From Bdellovibrionales bacterium (GTDB taxonomy: Bacteria > Bdellovibrionota > Bdellovibrionia > Bdellovibrionales > UBA1609): a DNA stretch of 7,871 nt. The notes under the pieces are model-generated. The model saw only the letters and a program-made list of their open reading frames with translations. It ran no database searches and was not told the DNA's origin. The position numbers and the translations under genes are program-made. Positions 1-6,076 of the stretch are shown in pieces. The DNA lies in NCBI GenBank assembly GCA_020435025.1, contig JAGRAG010000072.1:1-7871 (forward strand). Reading direction: 5' to 3'. Every line of letters begins with the position of its first letter. Position 1 is the first letter of the stretch.

Positions 1-194
1 TGGCAGATGTATTAGTGGTAACAAGCAAAGTAAAGAAGTTCATAAAAGACAATGGTGGCTGTAATACATCTGCAGAAACCGTTGAAGTCCTTTCAAAAGC
101 TGTTGAGGAGCTTTGTCGTCGTGGCTTTGATAGCGCGAAAGCTGATGGACGTAAAACTGTTATGGCTCGTGATATCGTAATCGACCACCTGTAG
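1..194 (+). CDS. Bacterial histone, single histone fold (Bd0055/HBb-like), 5' end clipped by one base
   Basis: The window opens at the second base of an ATG; the reading frame then gives a 64-residue protein ending at TAG 192-194. It is a minimal histone fold with no tails: helix 1 at about residues 8-18, a loop containing NTSAE (22-26), the long helix 2 at about 24-48, the loop motif DGRKT (49-53), and helix 3 to the C-terminus (MARDIVIDHL, 55-64). The R51-K52-T53 loop matches the DNA-contacting RKT loop of archaeal histones such as HMfB. From memory the sequence closely matches Bdellovibrio bacteriovorus Bd0055, a nucleoid protein reported to bind DNA as a dimer and bend it. It should act as a DNA-packaging protein in the cytoplasm. 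Two cysteines (C21, C39) are present. The gene is followed at once by a strong terminator. Family assignment is firm; DNA geometry and essentiality in this organism are inferred. Confidence 0.92.
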   Translation, partial: ADVLVVTSKVKKFIKDNGGCNTSAETVEVLSKAVEELCRRGFDSAKADGRKTVMARDIVIDHL

Positions 195-216
195 TTGTCA
201 ATTTACTGTGGAAAAC

Positions 217-245
217 AAAAAGGCGAAGTTTAGCTTCGCCTTTTT
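217..245. terminator. Bidirectional intrinsic terminator between histone and ligA
   Basis: A perfect 12-bp stem (217-228 with 234-245) closes a 5-base loop. The GC core is GGCGAAG/CTTCGCC, flanked by five A on the left and five T on the right. Read on either strand it gives a hairpin followed by a U-tract. It lies 22 bases after the histone stop and 31 bases beyond the stop of the convergent ligA, so it can serve both genes. Confidence 0.9.
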
Positions 246-276
246 GTGTTTTAAATCCTCTTTTCCAATTTTAGAT

Positions 277-2364
277 CTACTTGGATCCTTTAACTAAGTT
301 TTCAAACCCATCCCAGTTTAATACGGGTATTCCCAATTCATTGGCCTTCTTTAGTTTTGAGCCGGCAGCCTCTCCTGCCAGTACATAGTTGGTTTTTTTG
401 CTTACAGATGACGGACAAGTGCCTCCTAAGCGTTTTATTTTAGTTTTTATCTCATCACGACTTTGTTCAAAGGTTCCTGTAACCACAATAGCAACACCTT
501 TAAGTGGAAGCTCGTCGGGATTCGATGTAGGTCTTTCATATACCGGGTGGACTCCAACTGTGATTAAACGTCGGACTTCGTTGACAAAAGAAGCGTTTTT
601 CAACTGATGCAATACAGACTGTGAAACTTTTGGGCCAATATCGTCGATTTGTAAAAGTGCTTCTTCCGTAGCTACTAGAAATTCATCTACAGAAGAAAAG
701 TGTTGCGCCAAGCTGGAAGCTGTTTGTTCACCAACAAAACGAATGCCAAGAGCGAATAAAAATCGAGAAAAATCAGGAGTACGACTACGGTCAATGCTCT
801 CTATAATGTTACTTGCTGACTTTTCGGCCATTCGATCAAGCTTTAGAAGTTGTTCTTTTTTAAGGACGTAAAGATCGGAAAAAGTACTCACGAGGCCTTC
901 GCGAATCAATTGCTCTACAATTTTTTCACCTACCTTATCAATATTCATGGCCCGGCGAGAAACAAAGTGTTTAACGGACTCTCTAAATATGGCTGGGCAG
1001 AGTTGGTTGGTACACCTCAAAACGACTTCGCCTTCGTTTTTTTCGACAGGCCCCCCACATTCGGGACAGATTGTAGGAAGCAAGTAAGGGCTGGAGCCAT
1101 CAGGTCGTTTTTCTTTAACAACCGAAACCACTTCAGGAATAACGTCACCGGCGCGTTGAATGACAACGGTATCTCCAATGCGAACGTCTTTTCGTTGAAT
1201 TTCTTCTTGATTGTGAAGAGTGGCATTAGAAACTATGACTCCTCCAACATTTGTAGGCTCTAAAATCGCTACGGGAGTGAGAGCTCCGGTTCGGCCGACT
1301 TGAACCACAATGTCTTTAACCATTGATAAAGATTGTTCAGGTTGAAACTTGGCGGCGTTGGCCCATCGAGGGCTCCTGGAAATAAAGCCTAAACGGTCTT
1401 GATAGTCGAGGCGGTTGACCTTCATAACGATTCCATCGATATCAAAAGGCAATTGATGACGAATTTTATTTATAAAATGATAGTACTGAATGACTTCATC
1501 ACTGCTTTGACAACAAAAAGCTAGCTTCAAGTCAGACAGTTTTGTTGCTTTCTGAGATAAAAGTTTCTCAGTCTCTGTGATAAACTCATTTATCGATTGT
1601 ACGGAGTTATTTTGGCCGATACCTGGAAGTCCAGCCTTGAGTATATAATCTGAGAACTCTGATTGAGAACGAAATTCAATGCCATCCAATACGCCGGGAG
1701 CATAGGCAAAGAATTTCAAGTTTCTTTTGGCGGTTATTCTTGGATCGAGTTGGCGAATGGAGCCAGCGGCAGCATTTCTCGGATTAGCAAAAACCGACAA
1801 GCCATTTTCATCTTGGAAGGCATTGAGGTTTTTAAAATCTTCTTTAAGCATGATGACTTCCCCACGAATCTCTAAAAGCTTGGGAGCCTTTTGTAGTTTA
1901 AGGGGAATGCTTTTAATCGTTTTAACATTACTAATAACATTTTCACCAACTTGACCGTTACCACGAGTTATAGCGTTTTCAAGGGAGCCATTTTCGTAAA
2001 TGAGCTCCATGGCCAGTCCGTCGAACTTGGGTTCGCAAAAAAACTCAATGGCCTCTTTTGTTTTAAGAAACTGACGAACACGTTCGGAGAAATCGGAAAT
2101 GTCTTCTTCATCATAACTATTCTGAAGAGAGAGCATGGGAGTTCTGTGTTCTATTTTTTCAAAACTATCTAACGGAGCGCCACCGACTCTTTGTGTGGGA
2201 GAGTTGGAAGACACCCAATTGGGGTACTGCTTTTCTAATTGCAAGAGTTGGGTAAAGAGTTTGTCATACTCATAGTCACTGATCTCAGGCTGATCCAGAA
2301 CATGGTATAAGTAGTCATGGCGCGCAATTTCTGTGCGTAATTCCTCTATTTTTTCCTTTTCCAT
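277..2364 (-). CDS. ligA: NAD-dependent DNA ligase LigA
   Basis: LigA seals 3'-OH/5'-phosphate nicks in DNA using NAD+ and is the essential replicative ligase of bacteria, joining Okazaki fragments and finishing excision repair. The 695-residue product has every family part in order: an NAD-binding Ia region with the YLYHVLDQPEISD segment (19-30), the adenylation domain with nucleotidyl-lysine motif K113-F-D-G, the ANPRNAAAGS motif (193-202), DGIVMK (310-315), the OB fold with GRTGALTPVA (357-366), a zinc finger (C433, C436, C451, C456), helix-hairpin-helix repeats (about 535-600) and a C-terminal BRCT domain (about 618-695). E. coli LigA is 671 residues. The frame stays open to a TTG at 2418 and an ATG at 2382, but neither has an upstream ribosome site. 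I chose ATG 2364 because it has a weak AAGAAG five bases upstream and best matches family N-termini. The gene is complete, with no key residue missing. Confidence 0.97.
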   Translation of the reverse strand: MEKEKIEELRTEIARHDYLYHVLDQPEISDYEYDKLFTQLLQLEKQYPNWVSSNSPTQRVGGAPLDSFEKIEHRTPMLSLQNSYDEEDISDFSERVRQFLKTKEAIEFFCEPKFDGLAMELIYENGSLENAITRGNGQVGENVISNVKTIKSIPLKLQKAPKLLEIRGEVIMLKEDFKNLNAFQDENGLSVFANPRNAAAGSIRQLDPRITAKRNLKFFAYAPGVLDGIEFRSQSEFSDYILKAGLPGIGQNNSVQSINEFITETEKLLSQKATKLSDLKLAFCCQSSDEVIQYYHFINKIRHQLPFDIDGIVMKVNRLDYQDRLGFISRSPRWANAAKFQPEQSLSMVKDIVVQVGRTGALTPVAILEPTNVGGVIVSNATLHNQEEIQRKDVRIGDTVVIQRAGDVIPEVVSVVKEKRPDGSSPYLLPTICPECGGPVEKNEGEVVLRCTNQLCPAIFRESVKHFVSRRAMNIDKVGEKIVEQLIREGLVSTFSDLYVLKKEQLLKLDRMAEKSASNIIESIDRSRTPDFSRFLFALGIRFVGEQTASSLAQHFSSVDEFLVATEEALLQIDDIGPKVSQSVLHQLKNASFVNEVRRLITVGVHPVYERPTSNPDELPLKGVAIVVTGTFEQSRDEIKTKIKRLGGTCPSSVSKKTNYVLAGEAAGSKLKKANELGIPVLNWDGFENLVKGSK

Positions 2365-2472
2365 TTTTTCTTCTTTCTCCATTGAAGGAAAGATAGCTAA
2401 AGCGGTAAAAACGTTCAATCAATTTTTGTAACATGGATTGAATCGTGTCTTTGGTGAATTCGAAATAATTCG

Positions 2473-2502
2473 TTGCTTATCTATTTTGGCGAGATTTAAA
2501 AT
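2473..2502 (+). promoter_or_regulatory. Possible sigma70-type promoter for the ppx gene
   Basis: TTGCTT (2473-2478) is separated by 18 bases from TAAAAT (2497-2502), which differs from TATAAT at one position. It sits about 30 bases upstream of the Ppx/GppA start in the divergent gap to ligA. The -35 match is poor, so this is a tentative pattern call. Confidence 0.38.
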
Positions 2503-2518
2503 AAACTGATTAGTTCTC

Positions 2519-2524
2519 AGGAGG
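2519..2524 (+). promoter_or_regulatory. Strong ribosome binding site of the Ppx/GppA gene
   Basis: A full AGGAGG lies five bases upstream of ATG 2530 and fixes that start codon. Confidence 0.85.
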
Positions 2525-2529
2525 TCTCT

Positions 2530-3435
2530 ATGAGAGTCGCAGCCATTGATCTTGGCTCCAATTCTTTTTTGCAGCTTATTGCTGATGTTGAAGAGGGAAA
2601 AATTATTCAGGTCATATCAGATGAAGTAGAGATCACCCGGCTGGCTCAGGACGTGAACCAAAACAAAAAGTTACATCCCGAGGCTCTTCAGAGAGCCGAA
2701 AAATGTTTTCAAGTTTTTCATAGTGTGGCTCAAAAATTTCATGTTGATAAATCGATCGCTGTTGCAACGAGTGCCGCTCGAGATTCGTCCAACTCCGAAG
2801 AACTCATTGAATTGGGAAAAAAATATGGAATTAAAATTTATGTTATTGATGGTCCTACGGAAGCTCAACTCAGTTTTTCTGGAGCAACATATGATGAACC
2901 ATACAAAAAAGAAATGATGATCGTTGATGTTGGTGGCGGTTCAACTGAGTTTTTATCTAAATCCCAGCAGGATTCTGTAAGTGCAGTGAGCATTGATGTG
3001 GGCTGCGTTCGTCTTTATGAATTGTTTTGGAAAGAAGACCCCATATCTAGTTCGCACCTTATTGAGATGAAACATTATATTCGCAAAAGCTTGCAAAGTT
3101 ATTTTCCATCGCCCGAATCGGTGTTCAAGATGCTCGCGGTTGCAGGAACGCCGACCACTTTAGCCTGTTTAGAAATTGGAGAAGAGTTTAATGAACAAAA
3201 GATTGAAGGCATGGAAATAACCAAAATGGAAATTGAACTTTGGGAGCAGAAATTGTGTCAGCACGATGTGTTGGCAAGAAAAAGCTTGCCAGGGATGCCT
3301 GCCAAACGAGCAGACGTTATTGGGGTGGGTGCGGTTATCCTAAACGAAGCAATGGATCATTTTTCTACAAAAAAATTAGTTGTGACTACTAAAGGAGTTC
3401 GTCATGGATTGGCGATGGAACATCTACAGTTTTAA
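2530..3435 (+). CDS. Ppx/GppA-family phosphatase, single catalytic module
   Basis: This is a 301-residue member of the exopolyphosphatase/guanosine pentaphosphatase family (ASKHA actin-like fold). Family members remove terminal phosphate from polyphosphate or convert pppGpp to ppGpp, in the cytoplasm. Visible motifs are the phosphate-1 loop DLGSNS (7-12), ATSAARDSSN (79-88), the segment GPTEAQL (108-114) with the presumed catalytic Glu111, phosphate-2 DVGGGSTE (133-140), AGTPTTLA (205-212), and R260-A-D followed by GVGAVIL. It stops where this two-lobed core ends; the C-terminal HD-like half of E. coli Ppx (about 510 residues) is absent, as in the short actinobacterial enzymes. The start is set by AGGAGG. 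The next gene begins inside this one and is probably coupled to it. Polyphosphate versus pppGpp as substrate cannot be told from sequence, so no symbol is given. Confidence 0.9.
   Translation: MRVAAIDLGSNSFLQLIADVEEGKIIQVISDEVEITRLAQDVNQNKKLHPEALQRAEKCFQVFHSVAQKFHVDKSIAVATSAARDSSNSEELIELGKKYGIKIYVIDGPTEAQLSFSGATYDEPYKKEMMIVDVGGGSTEFLSKSQQDSVSAVSIDVGCVRLYELFWKEDPISSSHLIEMKHYIRKSLQSYFPSPESVFKMLAVAGTPTTLACLEIGEEFNEQKIEGMEITKMEIELWEQKLCQHDVLARKSLPGMPAKRADVIGVGAVILNEAMDHFSTKKLVVTTKGVRHGLAMEHLQF
3391..3397 (+). promoter_or_regulatory. Ribosome binding site of the DUF192 gene, inside the ppx coding region
   Basis: AAAGGAG is six bases upstream of ATG 3404 and lies within the last codons of the Ppx/GppA gene. 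It supports an overlapping start and translational coupling. Confidence 0.75.
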
Positions 3436-3895
3436 AGGAATCATTTATTTTTTAACTGTTTTAGTGTGTGTTTCTTCCAACGCAAACACAAAAATAAATC
3501 GAGAGATGCAGGAAATTCTCGTAGGAAAGGTCTCCTTAAAGGTCCGTCTCGCAAAGACATCTAAAGAACGAGCACAGGGACTCATGGGAGTTAAGGAGTT
3601 AGGTGAAATGCAAGGAATGCTATTTGTTTTCGAAAAAGAAAGGCCACTGACTTTTTGGATGAAAAACACTTTGCTCCCGCTTTCGATAGGTTTTTTTGAT
3701 GGCAAAGGAGTGTTGTTTGAAATTCAAGATATGGACCCACCAAAATCAGTTATTTCTTTAAAGCTCAAATCGTATAAGAGCAAAAAACCAGCTAAGTATG
3801 CATTAGAAGTCAATCAAGGGTGGTTTGCGCGCAACAAGGTCACACTTGGACAAAAGCTCTCCGCGACAAAAGGTCAGGTGCCTGGACTTAGGTAG
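3404..3895 (+). CDS. Secreted DUF192-family protein
   Basis: This 163-residue protein has a probable signal peptide. A short basic/aromatic start (MDWRWNIYSFKG) leads into a hydrophobic core (about 12-23), with a plausible cleavage after S-N-A27. The remainder is a DUF192 domain at about 38-152. Hallmarks are ERAQGLMG (55-62), GMLFVFE (71-77), the signature FWMKNTLLPLSI (84-95), FFDGKGVL (97-104), DPPKS (111-115) and ALEVNQGW (133-140). DUF192 is a small beta-rich family, often exported, with no established biochemical role that I know of, so none is claimed. The start overlaps the upstream Ppx/GppA gene by 32 bases in another frame and has its own AAAGGAG site. No terminator is visible after its stop, so transcription may continue into the LysM gene 136 bases downstream. 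Confidence 0.88.
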   Translation: MDWRWNIYSFKGIIYFLTVLVCVSSNANTKINREMQEILVGKVSLKVRLAKTSKERAQGLMGVKELGEMQGMLFVFEKERPLTFWMKNTLLPLSIGFFDGKGVLFEIQDMDPPKSVISLKLKSYKSKKPAKYALEVNQGWFARNKVTLGQKLSATKGQVPGLR

Positions 3896-3953
3896 GTTTC
3901 CTTTTAAAAATGGCCGTAAAGTTTGTGACTTAGGGCTGGAGCATCCGAGAAAG

Positions 3954-3981
3954 TTGTTTTACTGCGCACACGGTGTATGTT
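3954..3981 (+). promoter_or_regulatory. Weak candidate promoter for the LysM protein gene
   Basis: TTGTTT (3954-3959), a 16-base spacer and TATGTT (3976-3981) lie about 50 bases upstream of the start at 4032. Both hexamers are imperfect. The 136-base gap (3896-4031) holds nothing else I can support, and read-through from the DUF192 gene is an equal possibility. Confidence 0.22.
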
Positions 3982-4031
3982 CTAATTTGATCTGGAGTCG
4001 TCATTGATTTCAGTAAGATAGGAAAATGAAT

Positions 4032-5537
4032 ATGTATAAGAAAATTTTGATATTGCTACTTTCATTTGGACTAATAATGACCCATCTTGGTTGCTCGTCA
4101 TCGAGCGATGTAGATAGCGACAATCCCGAAGCCGCAGCGGTTTCTGAAGGAGAAGAAGGTGGAGAGTTTTCGGAGGAGGAAGAAGCCTCTGAGGCTGCCG
4201 GAGAGGAAGATGAATACCTTGCCGAAGAAGAAGAGCCGCTTGGGGACGACCTCGGAGATGGAAGCTTGGATCCTGAAGAGGAGTTAACTGATGAAGGTCA
4301 GTCTTTAGCTGAAGAGGGGGGTTCGGAAGATGCGTTATCCGACGAACCCATGGATGAAATGGCGGCGACGGAAGAAGCCGCACCCTTGGAAGAGCCTCAA
4401 GATCCTATGATGGATACTCCCCAAGATCAGGCAACTTTAGATTCTGGAGGTGAAACAGGATTTGCAGAAGAACCGATGGGAGAGCCGATGGCGGAACCCG
4501 TGGGAGAACCTGTTGCGGAAGCCGTAAGTGAAGAGGGGGGAGTGGACCCAGGAATGGCGATGGAGGACACCTCTTCTATGGAGATGGCGGACAGTGGAGA
4601 AATGTCTGCGCCTATGGAGAAAACATGGGTGCCAGTTAAAAAAATGGCAGATGCGCCGTTTAATAAAAATGGTGTTCTTGTCAATGCCATATATATTGCT
4701 CGCTCTGGAGACACCGCCGAGTCTATTAGTCAAAAATTATTCGGAAGAGAAGACGTTGAAGCCATCTATAAAGTAAACACAACTTTAAGAAGAGGTATTA
4801 AAGTAGGAGACAAAGTTTACTACAATTCTCCAAATCGCCCCAATGACAACTCTAAATTACTGACATTTTATGAAGATCAGGGGCTTGCTCCAGAAGTTTA
4901 TGTGGCTAAATCAGGTGACAACATTCGATCTATCGCCAAGCAAATGTTAGGTTCTGATAGAAGTTGGATGGAGTTTTATGCAACCAATCCCGAAGTAGAC
5001 ACAAAAGGCGAGCTGTCAGAGGGGACGCAAATTCGATACTGGGCGAGCACGGAAGTGGCTCAATCCGCTCCTTCGATGTCAGATCCAGGAATGGATGCGC
5101 CTCCTCCGCCGATGGATATGGCACAAAACGATCTTCCGCCTCCCCCGGATATGGGCGGCAATGACCTTCCTCCGCCTCCACCGTCGGATATGGATTCAAA
5201 TGATCTACCGCCGCCTCCACCATCGGATATGGCACAAAATGATCTTCCTCCGCCACCTCCAGCGCCTGACATGGGTGGAGAAGATATGCCTCCCCCTCCC
5301 CCACCAACTATGGGTTCTGTGGATGAAGGAATAGCACCGCCGCCACCGCCACCGGCAATGGGTAATAAGAAACCAAATAAAGAAGTGGCTTCAGCAGATA
5401 ACCAAGATCAAACGATGATGATGGGAATAGGTGGTATATTAGCATTGGCAGCCGTGTTACTTTTCATCTTTATCAAAAAGAAAAAAGGTCGCCAAGAAAT
5501 CGATTTTAATACCGCGACTCAAACGCAAATTGATTAA
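4032..5537 (+). CDS. Large envelope lipoprotein with acidic linker, two LysM domains, polyproline repeats and C-terminal membrane helix
   Basis: I do not recognise a named gene. The 501 residues divide into clear zones. Residues 1-20 form a lipoprotein-type signal (MYKKI, then a hydrophobic stretch) ending in HLG-C21 and followed by SSSS; the -3 residue is His, not the usual Leu. Residues 24-200 are a Glu/Asp/Ala/Gly-rich, presumably disordered linker. Two LysM modules follow, at about 218-266 (YIARSGDTAESISQKLFG) and 288-337 (VYVAKSGDNIRSIAKQMLG); LysM binds the glycan of peptidoglycan. Residues 351-443 hold polyproline repeats, 462-481 a hydrophobic helix, then KKKKGRQ and a short polar tail. 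It probably spans the periplasm, holding the cell wall and anchored at both ends, but localisation is inferred. ATG 4032 is preferred to ATG 4026 because AGGA (4020-4023) lies eight bases from the former and only two from the latter. The downstream hairpin ends the transcript. The acidic region plus LysM recalls FimV-like scaffolds, but the domain order differs. Confidence 0.85.
   Translation: MYKKILILLLSFGLIMTHLGCSSSSDVDSDNPEAAAVSEGEEGGEFSEEEEASEAAGEEDEYLAEEEEPLGDDLGDGSLDPEEELTDEGQSLAEEGGSEDALSDEPMDEMAATEEAAPLEEPQDPMMDTPQDQATLDSGGETGFAEEPMGEPMAEPVGEPVAEAVSEEGGVDPGMAMEDTSSMEMADSGEMSAPMEKTWVPVKKMADAPFNKNGVLVNAIYIARSGDTAESISQKLFGREDVEAIYKVNTTLRRGIKVGDKVYYNSPNRPNDNSKLLTFYEDQGLAPEVYVAKSGDNIRSIAKQMLGSDRSWMEFYATNPEVDTKGELSEGTQIRYWASTEVAQSAPSMSDPGMDAPPPPMDMAQNDLPPPPDMGGNDLPPPPPSDMDSNDLPPPPPSDMAQNDLPPPPPAPDMGGEDMPPPPPPTMGSVDEGIAPPPPPPAMGNKKPNKEVASADNQDQTMMMGIGGILALAAVLLFIFIKKKKGRQEIDFNTATQTQID
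4470..4526 (+). repeat. Degenerate Glu-Pro tetrapeptide repeats in the acidic linker
   Basis: Residues 147-165 of the LysM protein repeat the pattern E-P-(M/V)-(G/A): EEPMG, EPMA, EPVG, EPVA, EAVS. The DNA repeats with small changes (gaaccgatggga, gagccgatggcg, gaacccgtggga, gaacctgttgcg), which suggests expansion by tandem duplication followed by drift. Confidence 0.7.
5115..5306 (+). repeat. Five tandem polyproline repeats in the LysM protein
   Basis: Residues 362-425 consist of five units of 11-14 residues: DMAQNDLPPPP, DMGGNDLPPPPPS, DMDSNDLPPPPPS, DMAQNDLPPPPPAP and DMGGEDMPPPPPP. Runs of four to six prolines alternate with D-M-x-x-N/E-D-L/M. Flanking pieces (DAPPPP before, IAPPPPPP after) extend the zone to about 351-443. 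The block should form stiff polyproline II rods joined by acidic hinges. Units differ at the DNA level, so the array is not newly expanded. Confidence 0.88.
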
Positions 5538-5574
5538 CTACTAAAAGGTCTAGTTAAATGAGTACAGGCCCTAT

Positions 5575-5605
5575 AAAAAAAGCACTCTTTGCGAGTGCTT
5601 TTTTT
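5575..5605. terminator. Bidirectional intrinsic terminator between the LysM gene and the PilZ gene
   Basis: A perfect 13-bp stem (5575-5587 with 5593-5605) has the core GCACTC/GAGTGC and the loop TTTGC. Seven A precede it and seven T follow. It is 37 bases after the LysM gene stop and 25 bases beyond the stop of the convergent PilZ gene, so it can end both transcripts. Confidence 0.9.
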
Positions 5606-5630
5606 ATTTGAATCAATGTTCTGTTATTTT

Positions 5631-5999
5631 TTATGCGACCTGTCCGAATATATCGTCTAAAACAAGCCTTCGACCTTCTCTGCTTGATTCTACGAAGTAC
5701 ATTAAGTCATCGACAATTTGTATGTCTCTATTGTTGAAGGGTTGGAACTGGACTCCACAACCCGAATCGTGCAACCAAATGACTTTTGCATTCACTTTCC
5801 GGTCACGACCACCAACGGTTAATCGAATGGAAACCTTGTCACCAATAGTAAGGTTTTCCTTACTTCCTTCTAAAAAGGCACCTGTTAGACTTATGTTTTT
5901 TAACGTACCTTTAATTTCTTGCCGAGCGTAGCTTCGTCTAAACTGTACGTTCATTTTCAATGGTAGTCTTGGTGCGGGACTAGTTTTATTCTCACCCAT
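5631..5999 (-). CDS. PilZ-domain protein
   Basis: This 122-residue protein is essentially one PilZ beta-barrel. PilZ domains bind cyclic-di-GMP and pass the signal to motility, envelope or transcription partners. Visible hallmarks, counted from the chosen start, are the strand RLPLKMNVQF (11-20), the N35-I-S-L-T-G40 motif matching D/N-x-S-x-x-G, followed by AFLEG, then GDKVSIRLTV (53-62), AKVIWLHDSGCGVQF (71-85) and a C-terminal helix DIQIVDDLMYFVESS. The upstream RxxxR ligand motif is not clear. R11 could be its second Arg, but the first would be Ser. R22-S-Y-A-R26 fits the pattern yet lies only eight residues before Asn35. Cyclic-di-GMP binding is therefore uncertain. An ATG at 6011 is in frame, but GGAGG (+ strand 6005-6009) lies five bases before ATG 5999 and overlaps the other start. 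The gene is divergent from rho and monocistronic as far as visible. Confidence 0.87.
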   Translation of the reverse strand: MGENKTSPAPRLPLKMNVQFRRSYARQEIKGTLKNISLTGAFLEGSKENLTIGDKVSIRLTVGGRDRKVNAKVIWLHDSGCGVQFQPFNNRDIQIVDDLMYFVESSREGRRLVLDDIFGQVA

Positions 6000-6004
6000 A
6001 AAAT

Positions 6005-6009
6005 CCTCC
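6005..6009 (-). promoter_or_regulatory. Ribosome binding site deciding the PilZ gene start
   Basis: GGAGG on the minus strand is five bases upstream of ATG 5999. It falls immediately after the alternative in-frame ATG at 6011, which has no such site of its own. Confidence 0.75.
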
Positions 6010-6076
6010 ATCAGCCAAAAAACTTATCGGCAAGGTATTGAATTTATAAAGAAATTCTCATAAAAAAATCCAAAAA

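Noticed and set aside
850..1263. 137-codon + strand open frame inside ligA
   Set aside because: It is fully antisense to conserved LigA sequence, including the zinc finger region, and its product is Phe/Asn-rich with no recognisable domain.
2365..2418. N-terminal extension of LigA from TTG 2418 or ATG 2382
   Set aside because: Neither start has a ribosome site, the added residues match nothing in the family, and ATG 2364 gives the usual N-terminus.
3873..3890. Near-palindrome at the 3' end of the DUF192 gene considered as a terminator
   Set aside because: The arms meet with only two bases between them and need a bulge, and no clean T-tract follows.
3825..4007. 60-codon frame running from the DUF192 3' end into the gap
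   Set aside because: It overlaps the DUF192 coding region out of frame, has no good ribosome site and no recognisable product.
4427..4733. Antisense frames of 95-98 codons opposite the acidic linker
   Set aside because: They mirror the biased codons of the acidic repeats on the + strand, and the real gene explains the sequence.
5060..5272. Glycine-rich 70-codon minus-strand frame
   Set aside because: Gly-Gly runs are simply the complement of proline codons in the polyproline repeats; no ribosome site or known domain supports it.
5082..5360. Polyproline zone considered as a CRISPR-like or mobile repeat
   Set aside because: The units are in-frame protein repeats of variable length without conserved spacers or palindromes.
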